Origin: JANPEZ01 sp031423155
GTDB taxonomy: Bacteria > Actinomycetota > UBA4738 > HRBIN12
NCBI GenBank assembly: GCA_031423155.1
Contig: JANPEZ010000160.1
Span: forward strand, 1-10,212
Reading direction: 5' to 3'
DNA: 10,212 nt
The notes below the pieces were generated by a model. The model saw only the letters and a program-made list of their open reading frames with translations. It made no database searches and was not told the DNA's origin. Each line of letters starts with the position of its first letter. Position 1 is the stretch's first letter. The position numbers were made by a program, and so were the translations under genes. Below, one piece after another: positions 6,195 through 10,212 of this stretch.

Positions 6195-7222
6195 CTAGGC
6201 TGCTTCGAAGCGAAGTGACAGGCGGCGAAGTGCGCCGCAGCAAGTTCGGCCAGTTCCAGGTCGGTTCCCTTGCAAGCCTCTTCGACCCCGGCGCGCGCCG
6301 CCTCACCGCTGGCGACCACCGGGCAACGCGGATTGAAGCGACACCCCGCGGGGATCTTGGTCGGGTCGGGCGGCTCTCCCTGAAGGAACGGACGGTCGAT
6401 GCCGCCTGCCTCCGGGACGACGTCCAGAAGCGCCTTCGTATACGGATGCAGCGGTCGCGTCAGGACCTGCTCGGCGGGCCCTATCTCGACGATCCGGCCC
6501 AGGTACATCACCGCCACCCGATCCGCGATAGACCAGGCCAGGCCGAGGTCGTGTGTCACGACGAGCACAGCGATGCCGAGGTCGTCTCGAAGCTGAAGCA
6601 GCAGCGACAAGATCTCGCCTTTAACCGAAGCATCGAGTGAGGACACCGGCTCGTCGGCGACGATCAGTTCGGGCTCCAGTACGAGCGCGCCCGCGATCAC
6701 GACGCGCTGACGCTGACCGCCTGAAAGCTCGTGCGGGTAGAGCAGGAAGAACCGCTCCGGAGGGCGAAGGCCCGCGCGCGATAGCGCGCGGGCGACCATC
6801 TGCTCCTCGGTCAGGCCCTCCTCGTTGGTGCTGATCTTGTGGATCCGAAGGCCCTCGGCGACGGACTCGTAGATCGTTTGGCGGGGATTGAGGGCCGCGG
6901 TCGGATCCTGGAAGACCATCTGAACCCGCCGCCTGTACTTGCGAAGGTTCCTGCCGAGAGGCTCTCCCTCGAAGAGGATCTGCCCGTCTCGGGGTTTCTC
7001 CAAGCCCATGATGGCGCGTGCGGTCGTGGTCTTGCCGCAGCCCGACTCGCCGGCCAGCGCGATGATCTCGCCGGGACGGATCTCTAGGTTCACGCCGTCG
7101 ACCGCGCGGGACAGGAGCCCCTCCTGGCCTCGCAGGCCCGCGATCAGGCCGACGCGCCCTGAGAACGTGACCTTGAGGTCGCGAACCTCCAGCAGGGGGG
7201 TCGTCGTCGTCTGGTCAGTCAC
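6191..7222 (-). CDS. dppF: Peptide/nickel-type ABC importer ATPase (DppF/OppF-like)
   Basis: The product has 343 residues from GTG 7222. This start is chosen because GGAGG (7229-7233) lies six bases upstream, and because the frame further upstream lies wholly inside the preceding ATPase gene. The order is Walker A GESGCGKT (58-65), Q-loop Gln105 (FQDPTAALNP), signature LSGGQ (166-170), Walker B LIVADE (Glu191) and switch His224. All catalytic elements are intact. The C-terminal oligopeptide-transporter extension holds HPYTKALL, GEPPDP and four cysteines (294, 300, 317, 335) around FNPRCP. As the last gene of the operon it overlaps the D-type ATPase gene by 8 nt and should pair with that protein as the energising heterodimer on the cytoplasmic face. 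The substrate (di/oligopeptide, nickel, other) is not determined; the symbol is given at family level. Confidence 0.95.
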   Translation of the reverse strand: MTDQTTTTPLLEVRDLKVTFSGRVGLIAGLRGQEGLLSRAVDGVNLEIRPGEIIALAGESGCGKTTTARAIMGLEKPRDGQILFEGEPLGRNLRKYRRRVQMVFQDPTAALNPRQTIYESVAEGLRIHKISTNEEGLTEEQMVARALSRAGLRPPERFFLLYPHELSGGQRQRVVIAGALVLEPELIVADEPVSSLDASVKGEILSLLLQLRDDLGIAVLVVTHDLGLAWSIADRVAVMYLGRIVEIGPAEQVLTRPLHPYTKALLDVVPEAGGIDRPFLQGEPPDPTKIPAGCRFNPRCPVVASGEAARAGVEEACKGTDLELAELAAAHFAACHFASKQPS

Positions 7223-8213
7223 CGGGAACCTCCGAGGTCGTCGAAGCGCCGGCGGGCTGGCGCACCAGCAGGCAGGCGGCAGACCGGCTCTCTCCGGCCG
7301 GGTACAGGATGGGATCGGTATCGGAACACTCGGCGACAACAACGGGGCACCGAGGGTGGAACGAACAACCGCTGGGGATGTTCTGTGGATCGGGCGGATC
7401 CCCTCCCAGGCCCGAGGGCTTCATCCGGTACTGCGCGTCGCCGATCGCTGGGAAGGCCCCGGCCAGCGCGCGGGTGTACGGGTGCTTCGGGTCGGTGAAG
7501 ACCGGCTCGGCCGGCCCCTGCTCGACGATCCGGCCCGCGTACATGATGGCAAGGCGATCGGAGACTTCGGCAAGAACGGACAGGTCGTGAGTGATGAACA
7601 GCATCGCCAGCCCCAGGTCCCGCTGTAGTTCCTTCAGCAGTTTCAGTACCTGAGCCTGGACCATCACGTCCAGCGCGGTGGTCGGCTCGTCGGCGATCAC
7701 GAGCGAGGGGTTGCAGGCCAGGGCCATCGCGATCATCACACGCTGCTTCTGCCCGCCGGAGAGCTCGTGCGGGTAGTCGCGCAGTCGCCGCTGCGGCAGA
7801 CCGACCTCCTCGAGAAGGCCCCCTACGCGAACCATCGCCTCTTTCTCATCGGCCTGTTGATGGATGAGGATCGGTTCGGCGATCTGATCGCCGATGCGCT
7901 TGACGGGGTTCAGGGCATGCATGGCTCCCTGGAAGATGATGCTTGCTTCGGTCCAGCGCACGGCCCGCAACTTGCCGGGTTTCATCTCCAGGATGTTCTC
8001 GTTCTCCAGGAGGACCTCGCCGCCGACCTTCGTTCCCTCTGGCAGCAGTCGAAGGATCGCGCTCGCGATGGTCGACTTGCCGCAGCCGGACTCGCCGGCC
8101 AGACCGAGAACCTCGCCCTTTTCGATGTCGAAGTTGACACCCCGGACCGCCGGCACCTCGCCGGACTGAAGTTTGTATGAAACCGTCAGATCACGAACAG
8201 ATAGAAGACTCAT
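7215..8213 (-). CDS. dppD: Peptide/nickel-type ABC importer ATPase (DppD/OppD-like)
   Basis: The product has 332 residues from ATG 8213. The start overlaps the permease stop as ATGA, and GAGG (8219-8222) sits five bases upstream. Walker A GESGCGKS (40-47), Q-loop Gln95 in FQGAMHALNPV, signature LSGGQ (151-155), Walker B LVIADE (Glu176) and switch His209 are all present. FQGAM...ALNP is typical of the D-type subunit. The C-terminal extension has GGDPPDP and four cysteines (283, 289, 296, 314) arranged around SFHPRCP. In the mycobacterial dipeptide importer, the equivalent region of DppD has been reported to hold an iron-sulfur cluster. The protein should pair with the F-type ATPase and dock on the two permeases. 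Substrate is unknown and the symbol is family-level. Confidence 0.95.
   Translation of the reverse strand: MSLLSVRDLTVSYKLQSGEVPAVRGVNFDIEKGEVLGLAGESGCGKSTIASAILRLLPEGTKVGGEVLLENENILEMKPGKLRAVRWTEASIIFQGAMHALNPVKRIGDQIAEPILIHQQADEKEAMVRVGGLLEEVGLPQRRLRDYPHELSGGQKQRVMIAMALACNPSLVIADEPTTALDVMVQAQVLKLLKELQRDLGLAMLFITHDLSVLAEVSDRLAIMYAGRIVEQGPAEPVFTDPKHPYTRALAGAFPAIGDAQYRMKPSGLGGDPPDPQNIPSGCSFHPRCPVVVAECSDTDPILYPAGESRSAACLLVRQPAGASTTSEVPGD
7229..7233 (-). promoter_or_regulatory. Ribosome binding site fixing the GTG start of the F-type ATPase
   Basis: On the - strand GGAGG lies six bases before GTG 7222, inside the end of the preceding gene. It is the strongest Shine-Dalgarno match among the operon junctions and decides the start over in-frame upstream candidates such as the one at 7342. 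Confidence 0.8.
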
Positions 8214-9148
8214 CGTCGCCTCAATCTCGGGTTAAGGATCTCGTCCAAGGCGTAGCCGATCAGGGTGAAAGCTAGCACCACCAGCACCACGGCGACGCCC
8301 GGTGGGATGACCCACCACCAGTTCCCGGCGATGACCGCTCCATTGCCGAAGGCCTCGTCCAGAACACGGCCCCAGGAGATGGCGTTGGGATCGCCGAAGC
8401 CCAGGAAGGCCAGGGTCGTCTCGGACAAGATCGCGATGGCCACGATCAAGATCGTGTTCGCGAAGATTATCGGCCCGACGTTGGGCAGTATGTGCCTGGT
8501 GATGAGGTGCCAGTTGCTCGCGCCCAGGGCCCTGGCTCGCTCGACGTAGGGGCGCTCTTTGACCGTCAGGGTCTGACTCCGGACGAGCCGTGCGCTGCTC
8601 GGCCAGGACGTGATCCCGATGACGAAGGCCGTCAGCCCGAGGCCGCCGCCTCCGACACCGCCGCCCATGACCGAGGCGAGCACGATCACGAGAGGAAGGA
8701 ACGGGATGACGAGGAACCAGTCGGTCAATCGCATCAGGGACACGTCGCGCCAGCCTCCGAAGAAACCGGCAAGGATGCCGACGATGCTGCCGATGAACAC
8801 CGAGATGAGGGTCGCGATCAGTCCGATGGCCAGCGAGACGCGCGATCCCCAGATCACCAACGTCAGCACCGACCTTCCCTGATGATCGGTGCCGAACCAG
8901 TACTGCCCGCTGGGCGGCTGGAAAGGTTGTCCCGGAGCCGTGACCGGAGACAGTCCCGAGCGCGCCGCGAGCAGCGGGGCGAACACAGCCGTCAGGGCGA
9001 AGATCGTCAGGATCACCAAGCCGATCATCCCCATCGGGCTGCCCCTGAACGTCCTCCAGCTGCGCTTCAGTGCCCGCCGCCGCCGGATCCAGGCGATCTG
9101 CCTGGCGTTCTTCGGGATGTCGCCGACGACCTGAGAAGGCGTCGACAT
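8210..9148 (-). CDS. dppC: Peptide/nickel-type ABC importer permease (DppC/OppC-like)
   Basis: The product has 312 residues from ATG 9148, with GAGGG seven bases upstream (9156-9160). A basic cytoplasmic N-terminus of about 38 residues is followed by six membrane helices (about 40-60, 104-130, 140-160, 168-185, 225-248 and 278-300). Family hallmarks are the periplasm-side motif FGTDHQGRSVL before helix 2, the EAA loop ERARALGASNWHLITRHILPN (203-223) that contacts the ATPases, and the LAFLGFGDP...SWG segment. The loop at 161-171 is unusually Gly-rich (MGGGVGGGGLG). The start shares one base with the stop of the B-type permease (TGATG) and the stop overlaps the D-type ATPase start by 4 nt, so translation of the three genes is probably coupled. 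Confidence 0.95.
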   Translation of the reverse strand: MSTPSQVVGDIPKNARQIAWIRRRRALKRSWRTFRGSPMGMIGLVILTIFALTAVFAPLLAARSGLSPVTAPGQPFQPPSGQYWFGTDHQGRSVLTLVIWGSRVSLAIGLIATLISVFIGSIVGILAGFFGGWRDVSLMRLTDWFLVIPFLPLVIVLASVMGGGVGGGGLGLTAFVIGITSWPSSARLVRSQTLTVKERPYVERARALGASNWHLITRHILPNVGPIIFANTILIVAIAILSETTLAFLGFGDPNAISWGRVLDEAFGNGAVIAGNWWWVIPPGVAVVLVVLAFTLIGYALDEILNPRLRRR

Positions 9149-10122
9149 CAGGCCACCCTCACACGCGGATCCAGATAGCCGTACAGGAGATCCGCGATCA
9201 GGTTGGCGGCGATGACAGCGACGCTGAACAGGATGAACAGCCCCTGCAGGAGCGGGTAGTCGGGCGTTCGCAAGGCCTCATACTCGAGGAGTCCCAGGCC
9301 CTGCCATGAGAAGACCGTCTCGACCGTGATGGCACCACCTACCAAGAACCCCAGGTTCAGGGCGATCAGCGTGACGGTCGGCAGGAGCGCGTTCGGCACA
9401 GCGTGGCGACGCCTCACGTGCACATCGCGCAGTCCCTTGGCTCTGGCGGTCTGGACGTAGTCCTCGCCCAGGACGTCCAGCAGGGAAGAGCGCATCACGA
9501 TCGCGTACTGGCCGATGTAGGCCAGGACGAGGGTCAGGGTGGGCAGAACCATGTGTCCCGCGACGTCGTAGATCGCGCGGAGTCCCGTGTACTCCGGCGA
9601 GGTCGTAGTGATACCGCCTACGGGGAAGATCGGGATGATCACCGCGAACATGATCAGTAATAAGAGTCCGAGCCAGAACTCGGGCATCGAATACCCGATG
9701 AGGGAGAAAGTATGCGAACCGATATCGAAGGCGCTCCCTCGTCGCCATGCGCCCCAGATGCCGATCAAGATCCCCAGCACAGTGAAGATGAGCGTCGACA
9801 CGCCGAGCAGCAGGACGGTCCTCCAGAAGCGCTGCTGGATGACCTCCGTAACGGGTCTGTGGAACTTGTACGAGATCCCGAAGTTGCCTCGAACCGTGTC
9901 CCCGATGTAGTTCACGAACTGCCCGGGGAACAACGGCTGATCCAATCCGAAGTCCCTCACCATCTCAGCGACGGCTTCGGCCGGCTGCAGCTTGTTGCGC
10001 GCGAGGATCCGCGCCGGATCTCCGGGCAAGATCCGGAAGAGGAAGAAGTTGAAGCAGACGACGAAGACCAGGGTGAAGAACGCCTGCATGACCTTCGTGA
10101 AAAGGTATCTGCGCGTTCCCAC
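9148..10122 (-). CDS. dppB: Peptide/nickel-type ABC importer permease (DppB/OppB-like)
   Basis: The product has 324 residues from GTG 10122. An in-frame TAG at 10144-10146 leaves no earlier ATG, GTG or TTG. The ribosome site is weak (GGGGA about 10 bases upstream), so a start at Met12 cannot be excluded, but it would cut into the first membrane helix. Helix 1 (about 10-30) ends in ILPGDPA, a family hallmark. Helices 2-6 lie near 103-125, 138-165, 190-210, 247-267 and 290-315. The EAA loop (about 225-245: TARAKGLRDVHVRRRHAVPN) and the TVETVFSWQGLG segment are typical. It forms the membrane pathway with the C-type permease. The gene lies 21 nt after the stop of the partial upstream gene. Confidence 0.95.
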   Translation of the reverse strand: MGTRRYLFTKVMQAFFTLVFVVCFNFFLFRILPGDPARILARNKLQPAEAVAEMVRDFGLDQPLFPGQFVNYIGDTVRGNFGISYKFHRPVTEVIQQRFWRTVLLLGVSTLIFTVLGILIGIWGAWRRGSAFDIGSHTFSLIGYSMPEFWLGLLLLIMFAVIIPIFPVGGITTTSPEYTGLRAIYDVAGHMVLPTLTLVLAYIGQYAIVMRSSLLDVLGEDYVQTARAKGLRDVHVRRRHAVPNALLPTVTLIALNLGFLVGGAITVETVFSWQGLGLLEYEALRTPDYPLLQGLFILFSVAVIAANLIADLLYGYLDPRVRVA

Positions 10123-10143
10123 CCTGGTCTCGTCCCCGTCTTC

Positions 10144-10212
10144 CTAGGCCCGGTCGTCCTGGCCACCGCGCTTGCGTGTGGCCAGAAGGACTCCGCCGAT
10201 CACGACCAACAG
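10144..10212 (-). CDS. C-terminal end of an upstream gene: membrane helix and basic tail (probable substrate-binding protein, partial)
   Basis: Read leftward from the right edge in the frame that ends at TAG 10144-10146, there are 22 codons: LLVVIGGVLLA, the end of a hydrophobic helix, then TRKRGGQDDRA. This is the C-terminal membrane anchor of a protein whose body lies outside the window. Its stop is 21 nt before the B-type permease start, and its codons look like those of the operon. Binding proteins of peptide ABC importers are commonly encoded at this position, and in archaea and several monoderm bacteria some have a C-terminal membrane anchor, so a substrate-binding receptor is the most likely identity. 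That is inference from context; the ligand-binding domain is not visible. Confidence 0.6.
   Translation of the reverse strand: MLVVIGGVLLATRKRGGQDDRA

Noticed and set aside
7220..7342. A longer F-type ATPase starting at 7342 (383 residues).
   Set aside because: The extra 40 residues lie wholly over the end of the D-type ATPase gene, look like out-of-frame sequence (Pro/Arg/Cys-rich), and the GTG at 7222 has a GGAGG site at ideal spacing.
6939..9178. Long + strand frames opposite the transporter genes (for example 6939-7628 and 8492-9178).
   Set aside because: They are Arg/Pro/Asp-rich, have no domain-like pattern, and lie antisense to well-recognised ATPase and permease genes. Such frames are expected in GC-rich coding DNA.
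1..10212. Mobile element, phage, defence or toxin-antitoxin system.
   Set aside because: No transposase, integrase, terminal inverted repeats, target-site duplication or recognisable defence gene is visible on either strand.

Overview
The window is a densely coded, clearly GC-rich stretch of bacterial chromosome. It most likely comes from an actinobacterium or another high-GC monoderm. Four things support this: a surface protein ending in a sortase-like signal with a TAFTG motif, two probable leaderless promoters of the TANNNT type lying directly on start codons, GTG starts, and the apparent C-terminal membrane tail of a protein encoded just upstream of a peptide-type ABC transporter. No RNA gene, CRISPR array, insertion sequence or phage gene is visible. 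No gap between genes exceeds about 110 bases.

Left third (1-3068, + strand): the 3' part of a very large gene for a secreted, wall- or membrane-anchored protein. The visible part is about 1020 residues and holds eight DUF11-type beta-sandwich repeats, the first one cut by the window edge. Repeats 1+2 and 3+4 are copies of one two-repeat unit, with a 735-bp period and a 99-bp stretch of perfect identity. Repeat 5 carries patches that match repeat 2. The gene looks as if it is still recombining within itself.

Middle (3116-6176): two small + strand genes, one for a possible degenerate NERD-like protein and one for an N-terminally anchored secreted protein. They are followed on the - strand by a class III (CaiB/BaiF) CoA-transferase gene whose stop codon overlaps that of its convergent neighbour in a shared CTAG. 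Across a 110-bp divergent spacer lies a + strand gene for a protein that seems to combine an N-terminal winged helix with a long coiled coil. These four genes have no obvious common pathway.

Right part (6191-10212, - strand): an operon for a peptide/nickel-type (Dpp/Opp) ABC importer in the order [C-terminal tail of an upstream membrane-anchored protein, probably the substrate-binding lipoprotein or receptor] - permease B - permease C - ATPase D - ATPase F. The junctions are tight: a 21-nt gap, then overlaps of 1, 4 and 8 nt. The two permeases would form the membrane channel, the two ATPases would drive uptake, and the upstream protein would deliver the substrate. Both ATPases carry the family's C-terminal four-cysteine segment.

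Most of the window is ordinary housekeeping or accessory content. The parts most worth a second look are the repeat architecture and variant sorting signal of the surface protein, the leaderless promoters, the membrane tail at the right edge, and the three small uncharacterised genes.
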